Shown in pieces: positions 24,915 through 34,293 of a stretch of DNA of 64,000 nt (its first letter is position 1; each line of letters opens with the position of its first letter). The notes beneath the pieces were generated by a model. That model did no database searches, had not been told where the DNA came from, and saw only the letters and a program-made list of their open reading frames with translations. A program made the translations under genes and the position numbers. Location of the stretch: positions 1 to 64,000 of the forward strand of contig JBCCUP010000004.1 of the NCBI GenBank assembly GCA_039196715.1. Reading direction: 5' to 3'. Source of the stretch: Pseudomonadota bacterium. GTDB taxonomy: Bacteria; Pseudomonadota; Gammaproteobacteria; CALCKW01.

Positions 24915-26077
24915 GCTTCAAACTGATGATCAGCGCGGGCGAAGCCAGCAGCGATCTGCATGCCGCCAACGCCCTGAAGACACTGCAGGCGCGCGGCGTG
25001 CACCCACAGTGCTTCGGCATGGGTGGGCTGGGCTTGCAAGAGCTCGGGATGCGCCTGGATGTCGACAACCGTGAACTCGCGGTGATCGGCATCGTCGAGG
25101 TGCTCGCACGCTACCCGGAATTCAAGCGCAAGCTGCGCCTGCTGAGGTCGCTTCTGGCAGAGGAGAAACCGGACCTCCTGATGCTGGTCGACTACCCGGA
25201 TTTCAACCTCAAGCTGGCCGAGACCGCGGTCTCACTGAACATTCCGGTGTTGTATTACATCAGCCCGCAGATCTGGGCGTGGCGAGCCGGCCGCATCAAG
25301 CGGATCGGCCGCCTGGTGTCACACATGGCTGTGCTGTTCCCGTTCGAGACCAAGTACTACGAAGCCGAGCACATCCCCGTGAGCTATGTGGGTCACCCGC
25401 TCATGGATGAGGTGCCCCGCGACCTCGAGCGCGCTGACTGCCGCTTCACACTCGATCTCCCTCACGACGCCCGGGTGATCGGCCTGTTGCCCGGCAGCCG
25501 ACGCGGCGAACTCAATCGCCTGTTGCCGGTGTTGATCGAGGCCGCTCGGTTGCTGTTGCAGCGCGATCCGACACTGCGATTCGTCCTGCCCCTCGCTGAC
25601 GCGCTTGACGACGCCTTGCTCGATGCCCACCCCGCACTTGCCGAGCTGCCGCTGCAGGTCGTCAGACGCAACACGCACGTGGCGATCACCGCGTGCGACG
25701 CCGTGGCTGTGGCCTCGGGCACCGCAACCCTCGAGGTCGCCCTGCTCGGGGTGCCGATGGTGATTCTCTACAAGGTACAAGCGGTCAACTACGCGATTCT
25801 CTCGCGCCTGGTGCGCATACCCCACATCGGTCTCGTGAACATCGTCGCCGAGCGCGGCATCGTCACCGAGCTCATCCAGAACGAAGCGACCCCGGATGCG
25901 GTGTGCGCTGAACTGACGCGTTTGCTGGATGACCCGACGCACGCCGACACGGTGCGGCGCGACCTTGCAGACGTCAGTGCGCGCATGGGCGCACCCGGTG
26001 CGTCAGCGCGGGTCGGTCAGCTTATCGAGCAGCTCGCCACACCGGCGCGCGGAGGCGAGACCGGCTCAGGCCTCTGA
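24911..26077 (+). CDS. lpxB: lipid-A-disaccharide synthase
   Basis: The product has 388 residues, with a TTG start overlapping the alr stop (TTGA). It joins UDP-diacylglucosamine and lipid X to form the lipid A disaccharide, GT19 family. Signatures: ISAGEASSDLHAANAL, CFGMGGLGLQELGM, VDYPDFNLKLAE, YYISPQIWAWRAGRIKRI, YVGHPLMDEVP, GLLPGSRRGELNRLLP and ASGTATLEVALLGVPMV. In most gammaproteobacteria lpxB follows lpxA on the same strand. Here it is on the opposite strand, in an operon with alr, and its tail overlaps lpxA by 12 bp. Confidence 0.96.
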   Translation: MSFKLMISAGEASSDLHAANALKTLQARGVHPQCFGMGGLGLQELGMRLDVDNRELAVIGIVEVLARYPEFKRKLRLLRSLLAEEKPDLLMLVDYPDFNLKLAETAVSLNIPVLYYISPQIWAWRAGRIKRIGRLVSHMAVLFPFETKYYEAEHIPVSYVGHPLMDEVPRDLERADCRFTLDLPHDARVIGLLPGSRRGELNRLLPVLIEAARLLLQRDPTLRFVLPLADALDDALLDAHPALAELPLQVVRRNTHVAITACDAVAVASGTATLEVALLGVPMVILYKVQAVNYAILSRLVRIPHIGLVNIVAERGIVTELIQNEATPDAVCAELTRLLDDPTHADTVRRDLADVSARMGAPGASARVGQLIEQLATPARGGETGSGL

Positions 26078-26866
26078 CGGTGCCTTGCGCGTGTTGTGAC
26101 GCACAACGCCGCGCGTACTCGAGGCAACGAACTGGGCAAAATGCGCCACCTCCGGGTGTGCCCGCACCAGCTCGTCGATGTCCTGCAGCGCCTGTTGACG
26201 GTCGCCGTGCCGGCGGATCAAGGACGCGTAAGCGCGCTTGAGCCCCGACAGCGTCTCCCGCGCAAAGCCCTTGCGACGCAGACCGACGAGGTTGATGCCA
26301 CGCGCCTTGGCAAAGTTGCCCGACACCAGCGTGTAGGGCGCCACATCGCAATTGATGGCCGAGCCCATGCCCGCGAAACTGTGGCACCCGACCCGACAGA
26401 ACTGGTGCACCAGGGAAAACCCCGCCAAGGTGGCGTGGTCTTCGACAACGACGTGGCCTGCGAGCGAGGCGCCGTTTGAAAACACCACGTGGTTTCCAAC
26501 CTGGCAATCGTGGGCGATGTGCGTGTACGCCATGAAGAGGTTGTGGTCGCCCAGGCGGGTATAGCCACCGCCCTGACCGGTGCCGCGGTTGATCGTGGCG
26601 TACTCACGGATGGTGTTGTGGTCTCCGATCTCGAGCCAGGTCTCTTCGCCATCGAATTTCAGATCCTGCGGCGCGCCGCCAACGGACGCGAACGCGTGAA
26701 TCCGATTGTGCGCACCGATGCGGGTCGGGCCCTCGATCACCACGTGCGGATCGATCACCGTGTTGGGTCCAAGCGATACCCGATCGCCAATGACGCTGTA
26801 GGCGCCCACCTCGCAACTCGGGTCGACTTGGGCTCCGTTGTGCACCACCGCGGTAGGGTGAATCAT
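26066..26866 (-). CDS. lpxA: UDP-N-acetylglucosamine acyltransferase
   Basis: The product has 266 residues. It O-acylates UDP-GlcNAc from hydroxyacyl-ACP, the first step of lipid A synthesis. It is a left-handed beta-helix of hexapeptide repeats starting [17 protein letters not shown]. The catalytic His is in the [12 protein letters not shown] segment; the C-terminal helical domain contains [22 protein letters not shown] 26866 overlaps the fabZ stop (ATGA). Confidence 0.97.
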   Translation of the reverse strand: MIHPTAVVHNGAQVDPSCEVGAYSVIGDRVSLGPNTVIDPHVVIEGPTRIGAHNRIHAFASVGGAPQDLKFDGEETWLEIGDHNTIREYATINRGTGQGGGYTRLGDHNLFMAYTHIAHDCQVGNHVVFSNGASLAGHVVVEDHATLAGFSLVHQFCRVGCHSFAGMGSAINCDVAPYTLVSGNFAKARGINLVGLRRKGFARETLSGLKRAYASLIRRHGDRQQALQDIDELVRAHPEVAHFAQFVASSTRGVVRHNTRKAPSEA

Positions 26867-27300
26867 GCGGGCTTGTCCTGGACGGCGATCATGAGCTCGG
26901 CAGTGGCGGCGACGTCGCCATCGACCGTGGCCTCGCCCTGAAACCGCCAGATGCCGCGGCGCGACTTGATCACCCCGACGTTCAACACCAGCTGGTCGCC
27001 CGGCACGACCTGCCGTTTGAACCGTGCGTTGTCGATACCGACGAACAGGTAGAGCTGACCCAGGGCACTGCCATCCGCTGCCCGGAAGGCACACAGTGCC
27101 GAGGCCTGGGCAAGCGCTTCAAGGATGAGCACACCCGGGAAAATCGGAAGGTCGGGAAAATGCCCCTGAAACTGCGGTTCATTCGCCGACACGTTCTTGA
27201 TCGCCTTGATCGACACGCCGACGTCGATGTCCACGACCCGATCGACCAGCAGAAACGGGTAACGGTGCGGCAGGTGTGTGAGGATGTCGGTCAGTTCCAT
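26863..27300 (-). CDS. fabZ: (3R)-hydroxyacyl-ACP dehydratase
   Basis: The product has 145 residues. It dehydrates 3-hydroxyacyl-ACP in fatty acid elongation and balances flux against lpxA/lpxD, which use the same substrate. The hot-dog fold active-site His is in [13 protein letters not shown] and the Glu in [13 protein letters not shown]. The [11 protein letters not shown] motif is intact. It lies between lpxD and lpxA as in most gammaproteobacteria, with 149 bp to lpxD. Confidence 0.97.
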   Translation of the reverse strand: MELTDILTHLPHRYPFLLVDRVVDIDVGVSIKAIKNVSANEPQFQGHFPDLPIFPGVLILEALAQASALCAFRAADGSALGQLYLFVGIDNARFKRQVVPGDQLVLNVGVIKSRRGIWRFQGEATVDGDVAATAELMIAVQDKPA

Positions 27301-27449
27301 CGGCGGGGATCCGGCTGAGGCTGTGGCGGGGTGGCCCGCACCGGGTCGGTCGGTGCGCGCGCGACCGACAGTGCGTCCAAAAGAGTATAGCCGCCCGCCG
27401 TTTGTGCCGACAGACGCGGGCCACACCAACCCCAGCCGAGGCCGTTTCG

Positions 27450-28436
27450 TCAGCGCCGATCGAGTCGCCGAAAGCGTGCAACCAGACGGCGCCAGACCCG
27501 CACCGGCAAGACCGGCATGACCGAGGAGTAGACACCGGGTGACGCAATGCTGCCGCTGACAACGGAGTGGCCGAGCAAAACCACACCGTCGCAGATGTCG
27601 AGGTGCCCGAGGATCGCGCTGTGACCACCGATCTGCACGCGCTTGCCGATGCGCGTACTGCCCGCCACACCCGTGCACCCGGCGAGCGCACTGTGCTCGC
27701 CTATCACCACGTTGTGGCCGATCTGAATCTGGTTGTCGAGAATCACGCCGTCGCCAATGACGGTGTCGTCGATGGCGCCACGGTCGATGGTGGTATTTGC
27801 GCCGATGTCGACGCTGTCGCCAATGCGCACGCTGCCGAGCTGCCGCACCTTGTGCCAATGGCCCGCGCGGTCAGGCGCAAAGCCGAACCCGTCCGCACCG
27901 ATCACGGCACCGCTGTGCACGGTGCAGGCCCGACCGAGGCTGACGCCATCACACAGCGTCACGCGCGGGTGCAAGCGTGTGTCCGCGCCGACCACGACAT
28001 CGGTGCCAAGGAAGCACTGCGGCCCGATGCTGCAGCCCGCGCCGACCTGCGCACCGGCCTCGACCACCGCGTGCGCACCGATGCACGCCGTCGCGTGAAC
28101 CTCAGCGGTGTCCGCGACGCTCGCGCTCGGGTGCACACCCGGGACGACGGCGGGCGCGGGGTACAACCACTGCGTCAGGCGCGCATAGTCGAGCCGTGGG
28201 TTGTCGCTCAACAGCCGCGTCGCCGAACATGCCTGGTCGAACTGCGGGCGGACAATGACAACGCCCGCCGACGAGCCCGGCAGTTCGGTGGCGAGCTTCT
28301 CATTGTCGACAAAGGTGGCGTCATCGGCGGTCGCCGTGTCGAACGGGGCGAGCGCAGACACGCGCCGTGTCGGATCGCCGGAGACGGTCAGGGAGAGGGC
28401 CGACGCGATCTCCTCAGCCGTGACGGTGCGAGCCAC
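27450..28436 (-). CDS. lpxD: UDP-3-O-acylglucosamine N-acyltransferase
   Basis: The product has 328 residues, with a GTG start directly abutting the ompH stop (TGAGTG). It N-acylates UDP-3-O-acyl-GlcN. An N-terminal uridine-binding domain (about 1-95) is followed by a beta-helix with [28 protein letters not shown]-type repeats. The catalytic His lies in [16 protein letters not shown], and [18 protein letters not shown] is a family hallmark. The extreme C-terminus is short and basic. Confidence 0.96.
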   Translation of the reverse strand: MARTVTAEEIASALSLTVSGDPTRRVSALAPFDTATADDATFVDNEKLATELPGSSAGVVIVRPQFDQACSATRLLSDNPRLDYARLTQWLYPAPAVVPGVHPSASVADTAEVHATACIGAHAVVEAGAQVGAGCSIGPQCFLGTDVVVGADTRLHPRVTLCDGVSLGRACTVHSGAVIGADGFGFAPDRAGHWHKVRQLGSVRIGDSVDIGANTTIDRGAIDDTVIGDGVILDNQIQIGHNVVIGEHSALAGCTGVAGSTRIGKRVQIGGHSAILGHLDICDGVVLLGHSVVSGSIASPGVYSSVMPVLPVRVWRRLVARFRRLDRR

Positions 28437-28943
28437 TCAGTTCTGCTCGCGGAGCTGTTGCAGCACGCGCTCGGTGACGTCGACCCGCTCACTCGCGAAC
28501 ACCACGCCGTCGGTCAGGATGACGTCGAAGCCCTGCGCGTTGGCGAAAGCCGCGACCGACTGCAATACCTCTTCGCGAACGTTACGCAATTCGATGTTGC
28601 GCTGGATGTTGAGGTCCTCGCGAAAGGCCTGTTCGGTGCGCACAAGACGGCGTTCCAGCTCGACGATACGCCGCTGCAGTTCGACGGTCTCCTCGGCGCC
28701 GTCTTCCGCGTTGGTGGCCTCCTCACGCAACGCGTCGAGCAAGCCGCTTGTCTCGGCAACCTCGCGTTGCCGCGGTTGAAACTCGAGCTCGAGTCGTTTG
28801 GTGGCAGCCGCGGCCTGCGGTGAGTTGTCGATCAGGTAGCCGACGTTGACAAACCCGATCCGGGCGCCGTCCGCGCCCCACGCCGGCTGCCCGAGCACGA
28901 GCGCGCACAACACGACAACGGCAACGGCAAACTGCTTGGCCAT
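28437..28943 (-). CDS. OmpH/Skp-family periplasmic chaperone
   Basis: The product has 168 residues from ATG 28943, with a signal peptide (FAVAVVVLCALVLGQPAWG, cleavage near residue 22). The mature protein starts ARIGFVNVGYLIDNSPQA, then has a long coiled-coil 'tentacle' (about 50-125) and a C-terminal beta strand (GFDVILTDGVVFAS). This is the Skp fold that holds unfolded outer-membrane proteins for BamA, encoded just upstream. It is the usual skp/ompH gene of the bamA-lpxD cluster. Confidence 0.92.
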   Translation of the reverse strand: MAKQFAVAVVVLCALVLGQPAWGADGARIGFVNVGYLIDNSPQAAAATKRLELEFQPRQREVAETSGLLDALREEATNAEDGAEETVELQRRIVELERRLVRTEQAFREDLNIQRNIELRNVREEVLQSVAAFANAQGFDVILTDGVVFASERVDVTERVLQQLREQN

Positions 28944-29017
28944 GGCATACCCGGCACTGGAGGACACCGCCAGTCTACCAAAACCGGCCACCGACAGAGG
29001 CCGTTCGCGGCGCAGAT

Positions 29018-31318
29018 TCAGAACGAGATGTTGAACTGGAAGGCCTCAAGTTCATCATCCGGCTCCTCGTCGAAGGGCTTTGCAAGGCTGAACTTCAGCG
29101 GCCCGATGGGCGACAACCACGTGAAACCCACGCCGTAGGTCAGGCGCAACTCGGACGCCTCGAAGCTGTCGGCGTCGGTGAACACGTTGCCGGCGTCAAT
29201 GAACAGGCTCATGCGCGTGCGACGCGGTCCGATGGTTTCCTCCGCGCCGGAGAGATTCGGCGGCGGAAACAGCAACGCGAGTGTGGCCTCGAGTCCGACA
29301 TCACCGCCAGCCGCGTCGCCTTGTGAATCGCGCGGCCCAAGGCTGCTGTTGCGAAAACCACGCACCGAATCGGGGCCGCCCGCGTAGAACCGGTCAAAGA
29401 ATGGCAGGGTCGTGAAGTCGTCTCCGTACCCTTCGCCGTAGTCGGCTTTCAGACCGAAACTCAACACAGTGTCACCGAACAGCGGACGGTAGGTGTCGAA
29501 ACCGTAGCCGAGCTTGTAGTAGGGGTAGTCGTGGTTCGGCGCTCCACCCTTGAGGGTGATACGGTGAATCGTGCCGACGTTCGGAAAGACAATCCGGTCA
29601 CGGGTGTCGTGGGTGTATCCCAGGGTCAGATTCAAGCCGGCAAACCGGTCCCCGTTGGTGGCGAGGAAATCGCGGATCTCGGTGGAGGTCTGATCGGTTT
29701 CATCGATCTGAATGGAGTCGTAGCCCCAGCCCAGTCGCAGGGTTGCAAACTCACTGCGCGGGATGCCGTAGACCGCACCCAGGCCCCAGGAGTTTGCGAT
29801 CCACTCGGCGGTGGTTTCGGTGTTCTCGGTGTCGGTGCGTTTGAAGTCCGCCGACAAGGTGCGGCTGATGCCATCCAGCGTGTAGTAGGGCTCGCGGTAG
29901 GAGACGTTGATCCGCTCGGTGGTTTCGGAACGGGAGAATCCGAGCTTGACGTTGTTGCCGGACCCGAAGGCACTGTGCAGGTCGAGGTTCAGCGCGAACT
30001 GGAAGCCATTGGAGCCGTAGCCGACCGACGCGGTGAAGGTGCCCGGCCCGCCCTCGTTGATGGTCACAACCACGTCGAGCATGTCATCACGGCCTGGCAC
30101 CCGCTCGGAGCGCACGCCGACCGAGTCGACAAAGGGCAACCGGTTCAGGCGTTCGCGCGACCGGCGGATCAAGGACGGTGAGAACAGGCTGCCCTCCACG
30201 ATGCGCATTTCGCGTCGGTAGACGCTGTCCTGGTTGCCGATGTTGCCGTTGAACTGAATCCGACGCACGTAGAACCGTCGACCACTGGAGACGATGAAAT
30301 TGAGGTCGACCTTGCGCTCGGCCTCGTGCTCCTGGGTGGTGATCGTGATGTCTGGAAACGCGTAGCCGTCCTCGCCGAGCCGGTCTCCGATCGCCTCCTG
30401 ACTCGCACTGACCTCACGCCGGGAGAAGATGTCGCCCGACGCCACCGTGAGGGCCGCGCGCAGGTCGTCACGCGGCACGGCAAAGTCGCCACCGAGCCGC
30501 ACGTCGCCGAGCGTGTAGACCGGCCCCTCGTCGATCGTGATGGTGATGAAAACATCTTCGGGGTTCTCGCCCAGTGACACCTGGGTCGAGACGACCTCGA
30601 ACTTGAGGTAACCCCGGTCGCGGTAAAACGCCTCGAGCCGTTCGACGTCGCCGTCGAGGGTCGCCTTGTTGTAGCGGTCGCGCTGGCTCAGCGGGTTCCA
30701 GGGCCGGGCCCGGTGTTCGAACAACTTGAGCAACGTGCTCTCTTCGTACGCCCGGTTGCCGACCACGCGGATGTCGCGGATCTCCGCACGCACGCCTTCG
30801 GCGATGGTGATCGCCACCTCGACCTCGTTGCGGTTCAGTTCGGCGACGTCGGTCTCGACCTCCAGGCTGTAGTAGCCCTGGTCGAAGTAGACCTCGCGAA
30901 GCTCGCGGTCGACCGCGTCAAGCGTCGCCCGGTTGAACAGGCGCCCGCGGACGAGGCCGATGTCGCGCAACCGGTCCTGCAAGGTGTCGGAGGGGATCGC
31001 CTTGTTGCCTTCGATGGAAAAAGCCGCGATAGCAGGTCGTTCGACCACCTGGACGACCAGTGTGCCCGCGTCGCGGCGCAAGCTCACGTTGTCGAACAGA
31101 CCGGAGGCGAAGAGGTCCTGGATGAGGCGACCGGTGTCGCGCTGGAGATCGATGTCATCACCTTCCTGCACGGTGATGTAGTTGAGGACAGTGCCTGTGC
31201 TGACCCGCACATTGCCTTCGATCTCAATGCGTTCAACACGCATGGACTCGGCCTGCACTGCTCCGGCCACCGACAGCACCACGAGTGCTGACAGCACACG
31301 AGCAAGCAATCTCGTCAT
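29018..31318 (-). CDS. bamA: outer-membrane protein assembly factor BamA
   Basis: The product has 766 residues. It has a signal peptide (LLARVLSALVVLSVAGAVQA), five POTRA domains (about 24-425) and a 16-strand beta-barrel ending in Phe (FQFNISF), the usual barrel C-terminal signal. The barrel loop-6 motif appears as SVRGFRNSSLGPRD. It inserts beta-barrel proteins into the outer membrane. It lies between rseP and ompH as in E. coli. It is slightly shorter than E. coli BamA (810). Confidence 0.97.
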   Translation of the reverse strand: MTRLLARVLSALVVLSVAGAVQAESMRVERIEIEGNVRVSTGTVLNYITVQEGDDIDLQRDTGRLIQDLFASGLFDNVSLRRDAGTLVVQVVERPAIAAFSIEGNKAIPSDTLQDRLRDIGLVRGRLFNRATLDAVDRELREVYFDQGYYSLEVETDVAELNRNEVEVAITIAEGVRAEIRDIRVVGNRAYEESTLLKLFEHRARPWNPLSQRDRYNKATLDGDVERLEAFYRDRGYLKFEVVSTQVSLGENPEDVFITITIDEGPVYTLGDVRLGGDFAVPRDDLRAALTVASGDIFSRREVSASQEAIGDRLGEDGYAFPDITITTQEHEAERKVDLNFIVSSGRRFYVRRIQFNGNIGNQDSVYRREMRIVEGSLFSPSLIRRSRERLNRLPFVDSVGVRSERVPGRDDMLDVVVTINEGGPGTFTASVGYGSNGFQFALNLDLHSAFGSGNNVKLGFSRSETTERINVSYREPYYTLDGISRTLSADFKRTDTENTETTAEWIANSWGLGAVYGIPRSEFATLRLGWGYDSIQIDETDQTSTEIRDFLATNGDRFAGLNLTLGYTHDTRDRIVFPNVGTIHRITLKGGAPNHDYPYYKLGYGFDTYRPLFGDTVLSFGLKADYGEGYGDDFTTLPFFDRFYAGGPDSVRGFRNSSLGPRDSQGDAAGGDVGLEATLALLFPPPNLSGAEETIGPRRTRMSLFIDAGNVFTDADSFEASELRLTYGVGFTWLSPIGPLKFSLAKPFDEEPDDELEAFQFNISF

Positions 31319-31418
31319 CGTTCCCGTTTTCCAGAGACAGACAGCGCACCGCAGGACCCTGCGGGCTCGCTAGAGTTTAGAAGATATGACGACCAGTTGA
31401 CACGCGGGCCGACGCGCG
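31319..31418 (-). promoter_or_regulatory. bamA leader with hairpin
   Basis: This 100-bp gap between rseP and bamA contains the inverted repeat CCGCAGGACCCTGCGG (about 31351-31366), which could form a tight hairpin in the bamA 5' UTR. A TAAACT element upstream could be a -10 box. No sigma-E-type (GGAACTT/TCTGA) promoter is visible. Confidence 0.3.
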
Positions 31419-32798
31419 TCAGCCAATCAATCGGAGAATGTCGTTGTAGAACGCGAGGCCCATCAGGCCCGCCAGCAACGCAAGGCCGATCTGTTGCCCG
31501 AGCAGCTGCATGCGATCCGACAAGGGCGAGCCCTTGACCGCCTCAATCGCAAAGAACAGCAGGTGTCCGCCATCGAGCACCGGCACGGGCAGGAGGTTCA
31601 GCACCGCCAGCGACACGCTGATCAGCGCGATGAATTTGAGGTAGTGATCCACCCCCACGCGGGCCGACTCGCCGGCGAACTGGGCGATGGTGAGCGGGCC
31701 ACTGACGTTCTCCAGCGCCGCCTGCCCGGTCACGAGCTTGGCGATCATCTGAACCGTCAGGGATGTCATGTGCCAGGTCTGGGCAACGGCCTTGGTCACC
31801 GCGTCGACCGGCCCGTAGCGGTCGACGCTTTGCAAGGCAGCCACCTCCTCGCGGTAAGCATCGGTCGTCAGCGCCGAGGCGCCGATGAAACCGTAACGCC
31901 CCTCGCCTTCACCCCGACTGCCCGGGATCAGGGTGGTGTCAAAGGTGTCCTGGCCCCGCAACACCGCCACCTGCAAGGGTTCGCCGGGGCTGCTGCGCAC
32001 CACGTTGACCCAGTCGCCCCAGTCGCCGATGGCCTGACCGTCCACGCGAACGATGCGGTCACCGGAGCGCAACCCGGCCCGCTCGGCTGCCTCACCGGGA
32101 CTGACCACATCGATCACGGCGTCGAGCGCAGGCAACCACGCGCGCAACCCGGCGTCAGAGACGATGTCGCTGCCCGACTCCAGGGCGCCGCGGGCGTCCA
32201 CGTCGAGCGCGTGCGAGCGCTCGCCCCCGGAGGGCAACTGCACGCGCAGCGGAACCGGTTCCGTGGGGTTGGCCAGCGCGCTGTCGAGCATCGCCAGGCG
32301 CACGCTCTCCCAACTGGCCGTGTCACGCTCACCGACAGCCACGATCTGGCTGCCGGCCATGAGGCCTGCCCGGTCGGCAGCTGACCCGGGAACCGGGGTG
32401 TCCATGCGCGGCGCGAGCCCGGAGATGCCGATGACGAACATCAGCCAATACGCGACAATCGCAAGCAGAAAATTGGCGAGCGGCCCGGCGGCCACAATCG
32501 CGATGCGGGTCCAGACCGACTGCCGGTTGAAGGCCCGTTCGGCGTCCCGCGGATCGACATCACCCTCACGCTCGTCCAGCATCTTGACGTAGCCACCGAG
32601 CGGGATCATCGCGATCACGTACTCGGTGCCGTCGGCGCCGACGCGTCGCCACAACGGCCGACCGAAGCCCACGGCAAAGCGCAGCACCTTCACACCGAGG
32701 GTGCGGGCGGTCCAGAAGTGCCCGTATTCGTGGATGGCCACCAGTATGCCGAGCGCCACAATGAAGGACAGGGCATACCAAAGCGTACTGGAAATCAT
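31419..32798 (-). CDS. rseP: site-2 intramembrane zinc protease RseP
   Basis: The product has 459 residues. It cleaves anti-sigma factor RseA/MucA and remnant signal peptides in the inner membrane. The zinc motif HEYGH is at residues 23-27 in the first helix. Two PDZ domains lie in the middle (around GSAADRAGLMAGSQIVAVGER and GEAAERAGLRSGDRIVRVDGQ). The third zinc ligand motif is in LNLLPVPVLDGGHLLFF. Its ATG overlaps the stop of the truncated dxr gene (ATGA). Confidence 0.96.
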   Translation of the reverse strand: MISSTLWYALSFIVALGILVAIHEYGHFWTARTLGVKVLRFAVGFGRPLWRRVGADGTEYVIAMIPLGGYVKMLDEREGDVDPRDAERAFNRQSVWTRIAIVAAGPLANFLLAIVAYWLMFVIGISGLAPRMDTPVPGSAADRAGLMAGSQIVAVGERDTASWESVRLAMLDSALANPTEPVPLRVQLPSGGERSHALDVDARGALESGSDIVSDAGLRAWLPALDAVIDVVSPGEAAERAGLRSGDRIVRVDGQAIGDWGDWVNVVRSSPGEPLQVAVLRGQDTFDTTLIPGSRGEGEGRYGFIGASALTTDAYREEVAALQSVDRYGPVDAVTKAVAQTWHMTSLTVQMIAKLVTGQAALENVSGPLTIAQFAGESARVGVDHYLKFIALISVSLAVLNLLPVPVLDGGHLLFFAIEAVKGSPLSDRMQLLGQQIGLALLAGLMGLAFYNDILRLIG

Positions 32799-33493
32799 GT
32801 TGCTTCCACTGTCGGGTGCGCGATGTGCGCGGCTGCGAATTCACGCGCCTGGCGGTAGGCGTCCAACACCGTGTCGATACACCTCGCCGCCTTGACCTCA
32901 CTGCGCTGCAAGGTGTGATCCACCACCTCGCTGATGGTTCGAAAGCCGATCTCACGCGCGAGATCCGCGCTGACAGCCATGTCGTTGGCCACGTTCAACA
33001 CGGCAGTCGCGGTCCCGCCGGTGCGCATGGCCTCGCGGGCCAACCGCAGGGCGGGAGAGGCCGTGCTGTCCGGCTGTTCGAAGCGCAATTGCGCCAGCGC
33101 TTCCTTGTGCACCAGCAGTATCCGCGTGCCGGCGCGTGCCGGTGAAAGCGTCGGTCCGAGGCCGGCCGCTCCGGTGATGGCGGACAGCACGGTGTCGGCG
33201 TCACCAAACACGGCGACCACGTTGACGCCCGCATTCCCCGAGAGCACCTCGACGCCGGAAACCTCGCCCGCCAACGCCGTCTCCGGAGCACGGGCCGCCG
33301 ACGGGTCCGCCATCGAGACGACCCACCGGCCAAGACGCAGCCAGAGCGCCCGCATCGCCTCGACACTGTGACCACCGGCCAGCCCGCGAACGCGGAAACG
33401 CGACGGGTGACGGGCGACCACATCGAACGCGCTGGCGCCGATCACCCCGGTTGCGCCGAGCACACCGATGCCGAGCGGCAGGCCTGCCGTCAT
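32795..33493 (-). CDS. truncated Dxr homologue lacking the catalytic domain
   Basis: The product has only 232 residues; DXP reductoisomerases have about 390-400. Residues 1-134 match the NADPH-binding domain (LGATGVIG at 12-19, SMADPSAA, VEVLSGNAG, GAAGLGPTLSPARAGTRILLVHKEAL). Residues 136-232 match the C-terminal domain (PALRLAREAMRTGGTATAVLN, AARCIDTVLDA). The roughly 150 residues between, with the DSEH and SVDSATMMNKG motifs, metal ligands and substrate loop, are absent. It therefore should not catalyse the MEP-pathway step. Both ends overlap neighbours by 4 bp and the frame is clean, so it is probably expressed, either repurposed or relic. A full-length dxr or DXR-II (DRL) enzyme would be needed elsewhere. 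Confidence 0.85.
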   Translation of the reverse strand: MTAGLPLGIGVLGATGVIGASAFDVVARHPSRFRVRGLAGGHSVEAMRALWLRLGRWVVSMADPSAARAPETALAGEVSGVEVLSGNAGVNVVAVFGDADTVLSAITGAAGLGPTLSPARAGTRILLVHKEALAQLRFEQPDSTASPALRLAREAMRTGGTATAVLNVANDMAVSADLAREIGFRTISEVVDHTLQRSEVKAARCIDTVLDAYRQAREFAAAHIAHPTVEAT

Positions 33494-34293
33494 CGCAACA
33501 CCGCAGGTGCCAGCGCGACGAAGGCCGGCACCGCAGCGAGCAAACTGTCGACGCGGTCGAGGACGCCACCGTGCCCCGGCAGGATCCGGCCACTGTCCTT
33601 GACCTGAGCTGCGCGTTTGAGCGTGCTTTCAAACAAGTCGCCGGCGACCGACAACACCGCGGCCACCACCGACGCGGCAATCCAGCTGCCCGGCGACGCG
33701 GAGGCCGCATCGAACACCGCGAGCGACAGCAACGCGAGCAGCAGCGCGCACACGAGTCCGCCGACAAAACCCTCGATCGATTTGCCCGGACTGACGTTCG
33801 GCGCGAGTTTGCGGTGACCGAAGCGCTTGCCGACGAAATACGCACCGATGTCTGCCGACCAGGCAATCGCCAGTACGTACAACAGCAACCACGGACCGAC
33901 TGCGTGCAGGGCCACCAGCAACGCGCTGACCGTGGGCAACAACACGACTGCCAGGAGCCCGCGCCACGGTTGCGGCGTCAACACCGCAGCCGTGCGATCG
34001 ATCCGGAACAACCAGACCACCAAGGCCACCCAGACGGCCAGCACGATGCCGGAAAGCAGCCTCAGTGCTGCACTGTCCAGGGCGAACACGGCCACGCCAC
34101 TGAGCGCGGTCAGCGCCAGGGCGGCAGACCAGCGCAGTGCACCGTTCAAGCCCTGCAGCGCCGACCACTCGTAGGCCGCTGCCAACGCGACCAACAGAAT
34201 CAACGCAGAAAAGTAGACGCTGGACCAGAAGAAATCGGCCCACGCCAGCACGACCACCAGTACCAACGCGGTGATAACCCGTTGTTTAAGCAC
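33490..34293 (-). CDS. cdsA: phosphatidate cytidylyltransferase
   Basis: The product has 267 residues from GTG 34293; further upstream extension is unlikely. An integral membrane enzyme making CDP-diacylglycerol. About eight hydrophobic segments and the CdsA signature KRAAQVKDSGRILPGHGG followed by VLDRVDS are present; AWSADIGAYFVGKRFGHRK is another family hallmark. The start lies inside the last codons of uppS (8-bp overlap), and the stop overlaps the truncated dxr. Confidence 0.95.
   Translation of the reverse strand: MLKQRVITALVLVVVLAWADFFWSSVYFSALILLVALAAAYEWSALQGLNGALRWSAALALTALSGVAVFALDSAALRLLSGIVLAVWVALVVWLFRIDRTAAVLTPQPWRGLLAVVLLPTVSALLVALHAVGPWLLLYVLAIAWSADIGAYFVGKRFGHRKLAPNVSPGKSIEGFVGGLVCALLLALLSLAVFDAASASPGSWIAASVVAAVLSVAGDLFESTLKRAAQVKDSGRILPGHGGVLDRVDSLLAAVPAFVALAPAVLR

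Noticed and set aside
27567-28823. 418-codon plus-strand open frame opposite lpxD and ompH
   Set aside because: Antisense to two well-supported genes and without any family features.
31319-31418. Sigma-E promoter upstream of bamA
   Set aside because: No GGAACTT-like -35 with a TCTGA-like -10 could be found in this gap.
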